DNA of 64,000 bases from positions 102,544,823 to 102,608,822 of the forward strand of contig NC_064822.1 of the NCBI RefSeq assembly GCF_024166365.1, in the 5' to 3' direction. Below the pieces are notes generated by a model. That model was given only the letters and a program-made list of their open reading frames with translations, did not search any database and was not told the DNA's origin. The stretch comes from Elephas maximus indicus. Its lineage: Eukaryota; Chordata; Mammalia; Proboscidea; Elephantidae. Made by a program: the position numbers and the translations under genes. This document shows, one piece after another, positions 22,138-34,058 of this stretch; position 1 is the stretch's first letter, and the number at the start of each line of letters is the position of its first letter.

Positions 22138-25100
22138 CTTGTTGTTGTTGTTAGATGCTGTTGAGTCGGTTCCGACTCATAGCAACCCTATGTACAACAG
22201 AACGAAACTACCCTGTCCTGTGCCATCCTCAGAATTTTTGTTATGCTTGAGGCCATTGTTGCAGCCACTGTGTCGATCTGTCTTGTTGAGGGTCTTCCTG
22301 TTTTTCACTGACCCTCTACCAAGCATGAGGTCCTCCAGGGACTGATCTCTCCCAATAACATGTCCAAAATATGTGAGACGTAATCTCGCCATCTTTGCTT
22401 CTAAGGAGTATTTTGTCTGTATTTCTTCCAAGACAGATTTGTTGGTTCTTTTGGCAGTCTATGGTATATTCAACATTCTTTGCCAACACCGCAATTCAAA
22501 GGCGTCATTTCTTCTCTGGTCTTCCTTATTCATTGTCCAGCTTTCACATGCATATGAGGCAATTGAAAACACCATGGCTTGGGTCAGGCCCGCCTTAGTC
22601 CTTGAAGTGACATTTTTGCTTTTCAACAAAAAGCAAATTTGTCCAATGCAATGTGTTGTTTGATTTCTTGACTGCTGCTTCCATGGATGTTGATTATTGA
22701 TCCAAGTAAAATGAAATCCTTGACAACTTCAATCTTTTCTCCATTTTCTCCACATCATGATGTGGCTTCTTGGTCCAGTTGTGAGGATTTTCGTTTTCTT
22801 TGTGTTTGAGATGTAATCCATACTGAAGGCTGTAGTCTTTGATCTCCATCAGCAAGCTTTTCAAGTCCTCTTCACTTTCAGCAAGTAAGGTTTTGTCATC
22901 TACATAGCTCAGGTTGTTAACGAGTCTTCCTCCAATCCTGATGCCCCATTCTTCATATAGTCCAGCTTCTCAGATTATTTGCTCAGCATACAGATTGAAT
23001 AGGTATGGTGAAAGGACACAACCCTAACACACACCTTTACTGACTTTAAACCACACAGTATCCCCTTGTTCTGTTCAAACGACTGCCTCTTAATCTATGT
23101 AAAGGTTCCTCATGAGCACAATTAGCTGTTCTGGAATTCCCATTCTTTGCAATGTTATCCCTAATTTGTTATGATCATGCCTTTGCATAGTCCATAAAAC
23201 ACAGGTAAACATCTTTCTGTTATTCTCTGCTTTCAGCAGGGACCCATCTAACATTAGCAATGGTATCCCTGGTTCCACATTCTCTTCTGAATCCAACTTG
23301 TATTTCTGGCAGTTCCCCGTTGAAATACTGCTGCAGCTGCTTTTGCATGATCTTCAGCAAAATTTTGCTTGTGTGTGATATTAATGATGGTGTTCAATAA
23401 TATTCACATTTGGTTGGATCATCTTTCTTCAGAATGGGCATAAATATGGATCTCTTCCAGTCGGTTGGCCAGGTAGCTGTCTTCCAAATTTCTTGGCATA
23501 GATGAGTGAGCACTTCCAACACTATACCCATTTGCTGAAACATCTCAATTGGTATTTCGTCAGTTCCTGGAGACTTATTTTTCACCAATGCCTTCGGTAC
23601 AGTTTGAATCTCTTCCCTCAGTACCATCGGTTCCTGATCATATGCTACCTCCTGAAATGGCTGAACATCGACCAATTCTTGTCGATATTGTGACTGTGTG
23701 TATTCTTTCCATCTTCTTTTAATGCTTCCTGCATTGTTTAATATTTTCCCCTAAAATCCTTCAGTATTACAACTCAAGCCTTGAATTTTTCTTCAGTTCT
23801 TTCAGCTTGAGAAATGCCAAACGTGTTCTGCCCCATTGGTTTTATATCTCCAGGTCTTTGCATGTGTCATTATAATACTTTACTTTGTCTTCCTGAGCTG
23901 CTCTTTGAAATCTTCTGTTCAGCTCTTTTACTTCATCATTTCTTCCTTTCGTTCTAGTTACTCGACATTCAACAGCAAGTTTCAGAGTCTCTTATGACAT
24001 CTATTTTGGTATTTTCTTTCTTTCCTTTTTTTTTAAATAACCTCTTGCTTTCTTCACGTATGATGTCCTTGATGTCATTCCACAACTCATCTGCTCTTTG
24101 GTCATTAGTGTTCAATGTGTCACACCTATTCTTGAAATGGTCTCTAAATTCAGGTGGGATATACTCAAGGTCGTATTTTGGCTCTCATAGACTTGTTGTG
24201 ATTTTCTTCAGCTTCAACTTGAACACGCACATGAGCAATTGATGGTTTGTTCCACAGTTGGCCCTGGCCTTTTTCTGACTGATGATATTGAGCTTTCCAC
24301 AGATATAGTCAGTTTTATTCCTGTGTATTCCATCTGGCAAGGTCCATGGGTATAGTCACCGTTTACGTTGGTGAAAAAAGGTATTTGCAATGAAGAAGTC
24401 GTTGGTCTTGTGAAATTCCTTCATGAAATCTCCGGCATCATTTCTCTCACCAAGGCCATGTTTCACAACTACCAATCCTTCTTCTTTGTTTCCAACTTTT
24501 GCATTCCAATCACCAGTAATTATCAATGCATCCTGATGGCATGTTTGATAAATTTCAGACTACAAAAATTGGTAAAAATCTTCAATTTCTTCATCTTTGG
24601 CCTTAGTGGTTGGTGCATAAATTTGAATAATAGTCATATTAACTAGTCTTCCTTATAGGTGTATGGATAATATCCTATCACTGACAGCATTGTACTTCAG
24701 GATAGATCATGAGGTGTCCTTTTTGACGATGAGTGCAACGCCATTCCTCTTCAAGTTGTCATTCCCAGCATGGTAGACTGTATGAATGTCCAATTCAAAA
24801 TGACCAATACCAGTCCATTTCAGCTCACTAATGCCTAGGATATCGATCTTTATGTGTTCCATTTCATTTTTGACAATTTCCAATTTTCCTAGATTCATAC
24901 ATTATACATTCCATGTTCTGATTATTTAATGAATGTTTGCAGCTGTTTCTTCTCATTTTAAGTCTTGCCACATCAGCAAATGAAGGTCCCAAAAGCTTGA
25001 CTCCATCCATATCATTAAGTTCGACTCTACTTTGAGGCGGCAACTCTTCCCCAGTGTCTTCTGAGTGTCTTCCAAGCTGAGGGGCTCATCTTCTGGCACT

Positions 25101-25290
25101 GTATCAGGTAGTGTTCCATTGCTATTCATAAGGTTTTCACTGGCTGATTCTTTTCAAATTAGACCACTAGGTCTTTCTTCCTAGTCTGTCTTAGTCTGGA
25201 AGCTTGGCTGAAGCCTGTCTGCCATGGCATAGCTTCCAGCATCACAGCAATATGCAAGTCCTTGCAGTACGACAAACTGATGGACACTTG
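22138..25290 (-). mobile_element. RTE-clade LINE (RTE1-like), full length, decayed
   Basis: Longest RTE copy here. It starts (minus orientation) near 25290, with a 5' region similar to the SINE bodies, and ends at the GTTGTTGTTGTTAGATGC reverse complement of the tail near 22138. The AP-endonuclease start reads LGKLEIVKNEMEHIKIDILG near 24890. RT palm residues are readable near 23200 (reverse of CATAAAACACAGG), and the catalytic box reads YVDD at 22895-22906. Stops and frameshifts interrupt the reading frame, so it is not autonomous despite the kept motif. Confidence 0.9.
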
Positions 25291-26140
25291 GGGGGCATTT
25301 TGCTAGGTACTAGGAATACAGGCAAGATCAAGACAGACAATAGAGTGAATAGCCATCATGGTTTGCCGGAGACTGAGGGATTTCCTGGGATGTAGGATTT
25401 CTAGTGCTAAAACCTATAGAGTCCGAGGCAAAGTGGAACCAATTAGTCACCCTAACAGATAAAGTCCTTGTCCTTGTGGGGGTTACATTTTGATGGGGAT
25501 CAGGGTGGCTAAAAAAATACACAAGACAATGTCACATAATGATAAGTGCTGTGAAGGAAATAAAACAGAGTGAGGGACCCTATTAGATGAGGAGGGCAGG
25601 AGTGGTCTCTCTGAGGAGGTAACATTTGAACTGAGACTTGAATGATGGAGAATCGATCTTTTAAGCACTCCGAGAAGACATTTCCAGGTACAAAGTACAA
25701 AGACCTCAAGGCAGAAACAAGACTGACAAGAAGTTCAGTGAGCCTAAAATGGAATGAGCAAGGTGAGACTGGTTGGAGATGGAGTTGACTAGACCTTGAT
25801 CAATTTACTCTAAATGCTGTGGGAAGCTACCAGACCATTTTCAGCAGGCAGTACCATGATCTGGTTATTATTTCAACAAGGTCATTCCAGCTGTGGGGTG
25901 GAGAATAAATTGGAAGGGAAAGAATGAACACAGGAGGACCAGCTAGGAGGCTGTTTCAGGTGGGCAGGTGGTGGTGATGGTAGCTGGATGAGCGTGACAG
26001 AGTGGGGATGGAGAGGAAGGACTGGGGCAGACCCAACTCATTTGCCAGTGAACTAGACGTAGGGAGGGGGTGAAGGAAAGCAAGGCATCAGGGATGATGC
26101 CTGGCTTTGGGGCTGGAGCCACTGTAAACAAGGACATGCC
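25291..26140 (+). repeat. L2 LINE fragment(s)
   Basis: Resembles the L2 3' region: ACATTTGAACTGAGACTTGA, AAGTACAAAGACCTCAAGGC and GGTCATTCCAGCTGTGGGGT. Bases 25355-25455 (GACTGAGGGATTTCCTGGGA) do not fit L2 and look like a separate unassigned insert. Confidence 0.6.
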
Positions 26141-26335
26141 CCAGGGCACATCAGAGGTCCCTCTGCATAGGGAGTACAGATGAGGAAGCCCTGACAACTT
26201 GAATAAACTCAATCAATTGGAATCTAGCTCCGTGGGTGTATCCTTGACGTAGTGTTGTGGGAGAAGATGCATGTCTGGAATGTGCCTTTCTTGGGGGACT
26301 GAGGGAGGAATTTCCTAGGAGTAGAATGTCTACAA

Positions 26336-26543
26336 AGGAGCCCTGGTGGCACAATGGTTAAACTCTCAGCTGCTAACCGAAAAGTTGACTGTTCGAACCT
26401 ACCCAGCAACTCCTCTGGAGAAAGACCTAGCAATTTGCTTCTGTGTAGATTACGGCCTAGAAAACCCTATGGGACAGTTCTATTCTGTCCTTTGGGGTCA
26501 CTATGAATTGGAAATCGACCCAATGGCACATAACAACAACAAC
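26336..26543 (+). repeat. AfroSINE (tRNA-derived), full
   Basis: GGAGCCCTGGTGGCACAATG to GGCACATAACAACAACAACA; the tail ends in the RTE-type AAC repeats. Confidence 0.88.
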
Positions 26544-26651
26544 AGGATGCATACAAGTGGGGGTTAGAAGTCTGTCTTAGGATTGGTGGGGCCCAGTTCA
26601 AAAGCGACCTCAGAGGGACTGATGATTCAGACAGATTATCTACATAGGATA

Positions 26652-26990
26652 TGTTACTGTTGTTGCTGGCAGCTGCTGTCGAGTTGGCCCCCAACACATG
26701 GTGACCCCATGCAAAATGGAATAAAATGTTCCCTAGTTCTGCGCCATCCACATGATAGGTTTCAGATCATTTTGGTCTATAGGGCTTTCATTGGCTGATT
26801 TTTGGAAGTAGATTGCCAGGCCTTTCTTCCTAGTTCATCTTAGTCTGGAAGCTCCACTGAAACCTGTTCAGCATCATAGCAACACTCAAGCCTCCACTGA
26901 CAGACAGGTGGCCACTGTACATGAGGTGCGTTGGCCAGGAATCAAACCTGGGTCTCCCTTATGGAAGGTGAGAATTCTACCCTTGAACAA
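26652..26990 (-). repeat. AfroSINE, tRNA-Gly-like head
   Basis: Antisense full copy, from the AAC-repeat tail (reverse of TTACTGTTGTTGCTGGCAGC) to the tRNA-Gly-like head (reverse of AGGTGAGAATTCTACCC). Confidence 0.85.
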
Positions 26991-27083
26991 CCTGAAATGT
27001 ATACAAATGAGGAATGGTGTATTAGGATAATAAGATTAGCTGTAACAAACCACCCCCAAAACTCAATGGCTTAACACACCTGT

Positions 27084-27253
27084 TAATAACCTGTTGCTGT
27101 CGAGTTGATTCTGACTCATAGTTAGACTCATAGCAACTCTGCAGGACAGAGTAGAACTGCCCCACAGAGTTTCCAAGGAGCGCCTGGTGGATTTGAACTG
27201 CCGACCTTTCGGTTAGCAGCCTTAGCACTTAACCACTACGCTACCAGGGTTTC
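27084..27253 (-). repeat. AfroSINE (tRNA-derived)
   Basis: Antisense copy with a small internal duplication, GACTCATAGTTAGACTCATA, ending CACTACGCTACCAGGGTTTC. Confidence 0.85.
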
Positions 27254-27366
27254 TGGCTTAACAAAACAAAGGTGTATTTCTCATTCATGTTACAGCTCAA
27301 TAAGAGTCTGGGAGACAGAGGAGGTGACTCTGCTCCACTCAGTCATTTAAGGATCCCAGGCTCTTT

Positions 27367-27577
27367 CCAAGGAGCCCTGGTGGCACAGTGATTAAGTGCT
27401 CGCCTGCTAGCTAAAAGGTTGGCAGTTCGAACCCACCAGCCACTCCATGGGAGAAAGGTGCAGCAGCCTGTTTCTGTAAAGATTTACAGCCTTGGAAACC
27501 CTAGGGGGGCAGTTCTGCCCCGTCCTACAGGGTTGCACTGAGTTGGAATTTGACTTGACAGCAGTGGGCTTGGTCTG
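27367..27577 (+). repeat. AfroSINE (tRNA-derived), full
   Basis: GGAGCCCTGGTGGCACAGTG head, GTTCGAACCCACCAGCCACT B box, GTTGCACTGAGTTGGAATTT tail. Confidence 0.87.
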
Positions 27578-27934
27578 GATTCAGGCTCTTTCATCCTGTC
27601 GTTCTTGAACACCCCCCTCCCCGTCCTCTAAAATCATCAGAGAATGAGAAGAGGGAATGGGGGAGACATGGGAGGTCTTTATGGTTCCAGCTTGGAGATG
27701 GTACACATCTCTTCTGCTCTCATTCCATAGCCGAGAACCCAATCTCATGGCATCAATTCAACTTCAAGGGAGCTGGGAAGGATAGTTCAGCTGTGTGGGT
27801 CATGTGCTCAGGAAAAGAGAAATGCAGGTGTCAGGGAGCGTTAGTGGTGTCTGCCACAGGGTATCTGTCTCATAGGGGGAGGACTGGTATCAGACCTGGG
27901 TTGGGAAGGGAGTGTCCTGAGAATATGGATAGAA

Positions 27935-27968
27935 AGAAAGAGAGAGAGAAAGAAGGAAAGAAAGAAAG
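27935..27968. repeat. Purine microsatellite (GAAA/GA)
   Basis: AAGAAAGAGAGAGAGAAAGA-type repeat between SINE copies. Confidence 0.8.
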
Positions 27969-28097
27969 CTGATGTGGGCAGATGTGTATTGTGGTGCACA
28001 TCCATGTGCTTTGCACGTCGGCAAGCCTTCTTTCCCATTCTCCTGGCCTTTCTCCAGATAAGGTCTTAGTCGTCTCACACTTTGACATTGAAATAAA

Positions 28098-28265
28098 AAC
28101 TAAAAAACCAAACCCACTGCCATCAAGTCGATTCCGACTCATAGCGACCCTATAGGACAGAGTAGAACTATCCCATAGAGTTTCCAAGGAGCACCTGGCA
28201 GATTTGAACTGCCGACCTTTTGGTTAGCAGCCTTAGCTCTTAACACTGTGCCACCGGGGTTTCCA
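28098..28265 (-). repeat. AfroSINE (tRNA-derived)
   Basis: Antisense copy: ACCAAACCCACTGCCATCAA to AACACTGTGCCACCGGGGTT. Confidence 0.87.
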
Positions 28266-28394
28266 AACATTGAAATAGCCTTATGAACACTTTCTGTCCT
28301 ACAGTTTTCTTTCTCCCAGCAATTCTAACCTGGATATTCGCAGTCTAACTAATCTTCCTAAGACATAGCTTATGTCATGTTTATCCTTGTCCAA

Positions 28395-28555
28395 TATTAA
28401 TATAACAATTTCAACCATATCAATAATAGTTTGATTACTGTGTTAAATGCTTTACTTGCAGTATCGTAGTATATTTCAATTAATCTTTAGAACAAGCCAG
28501 CAAGGTACCATCATCATTCCCATTATACAAACGGATAAACAGTTCCTGAGAGGTT
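28395..28555 (-). repeat. MIR piece (split; resumes near 28930)
   Basis: Antisense MIR (GTTAAATGCTTTACTTGCAG, ATTATACAAACGGATAAACA). The continuation GTCCAGGGTCACACGGTGAA lies at 28943-29010, after a DNA-transposon insert. Confidence 0.6.
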
Positions 28556-28559
28556 CAGG

Positions 28560-28925
28560 CTCTCTAGTATGGTAGCCACTAGCCAAGTGTGGTTATTTAA
28601 ATTTAAATTAATTAAAATGAAACACAGCTAAAAATTCAGTTCCTCAGTCACACTAGCCACATAGCCAATATTCATAGCCACATGTGACTAAAAACCAAAA
28701 CCAAACTCTTTACCATCAAGTCAATTTCAACTCATGGTGACTGTATAGGACAGAGTAGAACTGCTCCATAGGGTTTCCGAGGAGCGGCTGATAGATTCGA
28801 ACTGCTGACCTTCTGATTAGCAGCCGAACTCTTAACCATTACTCTGCATGTCACTAGTGACTACCATTTTGGAGAGCTCAGATACAGAGCATTTCCTTTG
28901 TGGCAGAAAACTCTATTGGACAGTG
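28560..28925. mobile_element. DNA-transposon-like element, family not assigned
   Basis: Begins AGTATGGTAGCCACTAGCCA and ends CACTAGTGACTACC...TATTGGACAGTGC, giving opposed terminal similarity. The AT-rich middle is interrupted by an AfroSINE at 28692-28848. It sits inside a MIR. Confidence 0.5.
28692..28848 (-). repeat. AfroSINE (tRNA-derived), nested
   Basis: Antisense copy inside the element at 28560-28925: AAAACCAAACTCTTTACCAT to CTTAACCATTACTCTGCATG. Confidence 0.85.
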
Positions 28926-29343
28926 CTGAGTTAGGGGAACCTGTCCAGGGTCACACGGTGAATGGCGAAGCTGGGCCTCTGACCCATCTGAGTCTAAAGC
29001 CCTGCAACAGCTCCTTATTGCTCCACAATTAGGAAAAAATTTCGACAGACCTTTAATCCTTGCGTAACCTATGCCTAAGCTACAGTTACATAATTATTTC
29101 CCATTATTTTCTTACACAATCTTACCCTCCTACATAACAGGTTTGCTCATTACTCCAATAATCCTAACATGTCCACTCGTATTATTTTTCGCTCTTCTGC
29201 TTTTGTCTGCCCAGCTAATTAACTCCTGACCTTTAAGGTTCAAAGAGCCTAAATACTTCTTGAATGAGTTCCCTTCTCCCATTCTCATGCCTCAGCCTGA
29301 GCCACCTCTCAGGCCGTCATCCTATCTTGCTTTGACAGCCATT

Positions 29344-29515
29344 CTACTGTTATTAATTATAATTGCTGGCATTTATTGAGCACTTACTATGTGCTAGGCA
29401 CTCTTCTAACCACTGACTTCTCATAACAACACTTTGAAGTAGGTGATACTACTGTCTGCATTTTACGGATGAGGTAACCAAAGCACAGGGAGGTGGAGTA
29501 CTTGCCCAACTGGTC
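29344..29515 (-). repeat. MIR
   Basis: Antisense MIR: GGCATTTATTGAGCACTTAC, TACTATGTGCTAGGCACTCT and TTTTACGGATGAGGTAACCA. Confidence 0.75.
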
Positions 29516-29561
29516 TCTCTCTGGTTCTAGCCTTTTCATGGATGGTTTCCTCTCACACTAT

Positions 29562-29766
29562 TAACCAGTTGCCACCGAGTCAGTTCCAACTCATGGTGAC
29601 CCCATGTGTCTCAGAGTATAAGTGTGGTCCCTAGGGTTTTCCATGACTGATTTCTCGAAAGTAGATTGCCAGGCCTTTCTTGCAAGGTGCCTCTGGGTGG
29701 ACTCAAACCTCCAATCTTTCTGTTAGCAGCTGAGCATGTTAACCATTTTCACCACCCAGGGACTCC
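29562..29766 (-). repeat. AfroSINE, hybrid type
   Basis: AACCAGTTGCCACCGAGTCA, GTAGATTGCCAGGCCTTTCT and the head complement CACCACCCAGGGACTC. Confidence 0.82.
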
Positions 29767-30107
29767 TCTCACACTATCACCTAGGCTATATTTCTGGAAC
29801 AGAATTGCTCCTTCCCTCCCTTGGGCCCAAAGGGAGGGGACAGCCTTCTTAGCAGAGCATGCAGGGCCCTTCATGTTTGAAACCTTTCTAACCTCCAAAC
29901 CCACCACTTCACCCACAGTCCAGCCACAAGTACTTACAGTTTCTCCAACCTGCCATCTTGTTTCTTCCTTCCGGGCAACCCCACATGTTGTTCCCACTGT
30001 CTGGAATGTCATCCATTCAGTCAGCTCTGAAGCCGTCCATGGCAGCGTGCTCCAGTCCACGGAGCTTACGCCTTCCTCCGAACATCCAGCACTAATCTCT
30101 GCACCAA

Positions 30108-30316
30108 ACCAGTAAGCAGTTGACATCGAGCTGAGTCTGACTCATGGCGACATCGTGTGTCAGACTAGAACTGTGCTCCATACAGTTTTCAATGGCTGAT
30201 TTTTTGGAAGCAGACCACCAGGCCTTTCTTTTGAAGTGCCTTTGGATGAACTTGAACATCCAACCTCTCTGTTAGCAACCAAGCACATTAACCATCTGTA
30301 CTACTCAGGGACTCTA
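30108..30316 (-). repeat. AfroSINE, hybrid type
   Basis: Second hybrid copy within 350 bases: AAGCAGTTGACATCGAGCTG, GCAGACCACCAGGCCTTTCT and TACTACTCAGGGACTCT. Confidence 0.82.
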
Positions 30317-30921
30317 CTCTCTCCACTGGCAGCTCCCAAAGGAGTGCTGGGTGCTGACCTCACCACATTAAAACTACTTCTCATTAAAAATATACTCTCC
30401 AAATTCAAATTTCATAGGCCAGAGGTAGAGTATGCGGTCTTTTTTTTTTTTTTTTAAGAAGCTCCCCATACTATTCTGAAGTGAAGCAAGCAAATGTTGT
30501 TTATATTGGTTTATGTCACTCATTTGGCAATTAATCATGCCCTGCCTAGATTTCTTGTGTATGAACCCCTTTATTCCCACACCCACTCCTCACTTATTGG
30601 CATGGTTAGGTTCCAAAGATCAGGTCATTATGCAAAAATTGGCCTTATGAGAAAATGGGTGATAACCACATCGGATCATAAAATGGAGGATGACTACATC
30701 ATTACATAACTGACAAATCACTGAGAATCATGGCCCAGCCAAGCTGACACATATCTTTAACCATCACAGCCTTCGCGATAGCTCTTGCCTTGCACCTTGG
30801 CATTCATTACTGCCAGATGTATGTCATTAATTTACAAAATAGTTTTTTCTGTTGTAAGTGTGAAATATTGGACAACAAGATAGTTGATAAGTGAGGAGTA
30901 GATGTATTTAATTATTACCTT
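30317..30921. other. Intergenic DNA, nothing recognised
   Basis: Contains a 17-18 base poly(T) near 30438. No gene or assigned repeat. Confidence 0.45.
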
Positions 30922-31036
30922 CATTCATGCACATTCATGGATTCAACAAATGGTTATTAAGGGACTATTATGTTTCACACATTCTTCTAGGCGTTGGTGT
31001 GAACAAAACTGGCACAGTGCCTGCTCGTGATTGTGA
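30922..31036 (+). repeat. L2-like fragment
   Basis: TTCATGGATTCAACAAATGG to CTTCTAGGCGTTGGTGTGAA resembles the L2 3' consensus. Confidence 0.45.
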
Positions 31037-31057
31037 AGAGTGTGGTAGGCAGAATAA

Positions 31058-31434
31058 ATCTGTTGCTATCGAGTCAGTTCCAACTAGTAGCGACCCTATA
31101 GGACAGAGTAGAGTTGCCCTATACAGTTTCCAAGGCTATAATCTTTATGAAGGAGCTCTGGTGGTGCAGTGGTTAAGAGCTTGGCTGCTAACCAAAAGGT
31201 TGGCAGTTCGAATCCACCAGCAGCTCCTTGGAAATCCTATGGGGCAGTTCTACTCTGTCCTATAGGGCTGCTATGAGTTGGAATCGACTCGACAGCAATG
31301 GATTTGGCTTGGTTTTTAATCTTTATGGGAGTAGACTGCCACATTTTTCTCTCGTGGAGCAGGGCTAGTGGGCTCGAACTGACGAGCTTTTGGTTAGCAG
31401 CCAAGTACTTGAACACTGCGCCACCAAGGCTACT
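31058..31434 (-). repeat. AfroSINE inside the MLT1, itself interrupted
   Basis: Flanked by a perfect 12-bp duplication, TAGGCAGAATAA (31046-31057 and 31435-31446), derived from the MLT1. The two halves are 31058-31149 and 31328-31434. Confidence 0.88.
31150..31316 (+). repeat. AfroSINE inside AfroSINE
   Basis: Opposite orientation to its host, with a perfect 11-bp duplication TAATCTTTATG at 31139-31149 and 31317-31327. Confidence 0.9.
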
Positions 31435-31930
31435 TAGGCAGAATAATGACCCCCAAATATGTCTGCATCCCAGTCCCCAGAACCTGAAATATATTACCTT
31501 AGGTTGCAAAAGGGATTTTGCTGATGTGATGAAGAATTTTGAGATGGGGACATTATCCTGGATTATCCAGGAATTTAACCACAAAGGTCCTTATAGGAGA
31601 AAGGAGGGAGGCAAGAGGTTGAGAGAGAGAGAAGGAGATGTGACAGTATACAGAGCTTGGTGAGATGTGATTGCTAGCTTCGAAGATGGAGGAAGAGTGC
31701 CACAAGCCAATGAATGCTGGTGGCCTCTAGAAGCTGGAAAAAGCAAAAACAAAACACAAAACCAGATTCTCCCCTAGAGCCTCCAGAAGGAACTGCTGTC
31801 ACCTTAATTTTAGCCCACTGAGACTCAGGTTTAGACTTCTGGCCTACAAAACTGCAGATAATAAATTTGTGTGGTTTTAAGCCACGAAGTTTCTGGTAAA
31901 TTGTTACAGCAGCAGTAGGAAATGAATACT

Positions 31931-32330
31931 AGCGGTGTCAGTTACTTACTCTGTGCAGGTATGTGATGGGTTTCCCACCTAGACTGTAAAATGCTTGAGG
32001 GCACAGCCTTTGTGTTTGGTTTGATTTTCCCTCCCAGCTCCCAGCCCACAGTCCCACACACTCCTGCTATAAATTTATGTCTCTACTTCAGAATTCTCTG
32101 CAATCACTTAAGAGTGATGCTTGCAAAGAGAATTGGGGGGATGAGGTTTGCGAAGATGAAAGGAAAGGGGGTTGTCAGTGACAGTAAGGTATTTGAGGAC
32201 AGAAAGTGATGGTTTTGCAGAGGTCCTCAAACTTTGTGGTGTGGAAGAATTTTCTAAGATGTGCATAAAGAAACTCTGGGGAGAGAACCTGGTTGATGGC
32301 GGCATGGGTGGAAAGAATTATTTTCACTGT
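31931..32330. other. Intergenic DNA, nothing recognised
   Basis: No gene or nameable repeat. Confidence 0.45.
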
Positions 32331-32341
32331 GTACTTTTATG

Positions 32342-32497
32342 GAAACCCTGGTGGCGTAGTGGTTAAGAGCTACAGCTGCTAACCAAAAGGTTGGCAGTTC
32401 AAATCCACCAGCGCTCCTTGGAAACCCTATGGGGCAGTTCTACTCTGTCCTTTGGGGCCGCTATGAGTCAGAATTGACTTGACGGCAATGGGTTTAT
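32342..32497 (+). repeat. AfroSINE (tRNA-derived)
   Basis: Flanked by a perfect 11-bp duplication GTACTTTTATG (32331-32341 and 32498-32508). Body intact through CTTGACGGCAATGGGTTTAT. Confidence 0.9.
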
Positions 32498-32524
32498 GTA
32501 CTTTTATGTTTCTTAAATTTTATG

Positions 32525-33330
32525 CCTTAATTTTTTTATTGTACTTTAGATGAAGGTTTACAGAACAAACTAGCTTCTCATTAAACAGTACACATATTGT
32601 TTTATGAATTGCTTAACAACCCCATGACATGTCAACACTCTCCCTTCTTGACCTTGGGTTCCGCATTACCAGGTTTCCTGTCTCCCCTCCTCCTGCCTTC
32701 TAGTCCTTGCCCCTGGGCTGGTGTGCCCCTTAAGTCTAGTTCTGTTTTATGGGCCTGTCTAATCTTTGGATGAAGGGTGAACCTCAGGAGTGACTTCATT
32801 ACTGAGCTAAAAGTGTGTCTGGAGGCCGTAATCTTGGGGTTTCTCCAGTCTCTGTCAGGCCAGTGAGTCTGGTCTTTTATTGTGAGTTAGAATTTTGTTC
32901 CACATTTTTCTCCAGCTCTGTCCGGGATCCTCTATTGTGATCGCTGTCAGAGCAGTCAGTGGTGGTAGCTGGGCACCATCTAGTTGTACTGGCCTCAGTC
33001 TGGTGGAGGCCATGGTAGTTGTCCATTAGTCCTTTGGACTACTCTTTCCCTTGTGTTTTTAGTTTTCTTCATTCTCCCTTGCTTGCAAAGGGGTGAGACC
33101 ACTGGTTTATCTTAGATGGCTGATCAGAAGCTTTCGAGACCCCAGATGCTACTCACCAAAGTAGAATGTAGAACATTTTCTTTATAAACTATGTTATGCC
33201 AATTGAGCTAGATGTTCCCTGAGACCATGGTCCTCAGTCCTCAGCCCAGTAATTCAGTCCCTCTGGGAGTTTGGATGTGTCTATGGAGCTTCCATGACCT
33301 TTCCTTGTACAAATTGTGCTGTATGCCTTA
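32525..33330 (-). mobile_element. L1 3'UTR-like segment, lineage-specific
   Basis: Starts with a T run and TTATTGTACTTTAGATGAAG, and runs through CTCAGGAGTGACTTCATTAC and AACTATGTTATGCCAATTGA. I recognise it as the antisense 3' end of an elephant-type L1. No coding sequence is visible. Confidence 0.6.
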
Positions 33331-34058
33331 TTTTTTTTGATCTTTTTATTGTGGTCTTTATACATTGTATTGAAACATTTACGATTTTAACATTTTTTAC
33401 CTGTACAATTCAGTGATATTAATTATATTAATCATGTTGTTCAACATTACTATTATCCATTTCTAAGTTTTTCCATCACCCGTAACAGGAGCTCAGTGTC
33501 CCCTAAGCAATGAGTCCTCTATTCCCCCTCCCCCTCCCCTGCCACTGGTAACCATTAAAACTTTGGTCTCTAGACATGTGCCTACTCTAGGTATTTTGTA
33601 TAAGTGGGATCATACAATATTTGTCCCTTTGTGACTGACTGATTTCATTCAGCACAAGTGTTTTCAACGCTCATCCATGTAGCATGTATCAAAGCTTCAT
33701 TTCTCTTTATTGCCAAGTAGTATTCCCTTGTATGTATGTACTGCATTTTATCTATTCATCTGTTGATGGACATTTGTGCTGTTCCCACCTTTTGACTATT
33801 GTGAATAGTGTTGCAATGAACATTGGCATGAAAGTATCTGTTTGCATTCCAACTCTGAATAATTTGGGATACCTAGGAGTGGAATTATTAGATCATATGG
33901 TAATGCTGTGTTTAATTTTTTGAGGAACCACCAAACTGTTTTCTACAGTGCTGCACCAATTTACAGTTCTACCTGCAATGGGTGAGGATTCCAATTTCTC
34001 CACCACCTGACCAACATCTATTGTTTTCTGTTTTTTCCAGGGATGGACTACCCAATAA

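Larger units (their letters stand above)
31041..31930 (+). mobile_element. MLT1-type MaLR LTR, interrupted by two SINEs
   Basis: Starts TGTGGTAGGCAGAATAA, resumes at 31447 with TGACCCCCAAATATGTCTGC after a SINE, and ends near AGCAGTAGGAAATGAATAC. It carries AATAAA near 31859 and the TTTAAGCCACGAAGTTTCTG MLT1 3' motif. Ancient ERVL-MaLR LTR. Confidence 0.8.

Noticed and set aside
29666-30126. Overlapping 149- and 125-codon open frames on opposite strands
   Set aside because: They run through hybrid AfroSINE copies and intergenic DNA without domain or splice evidence.
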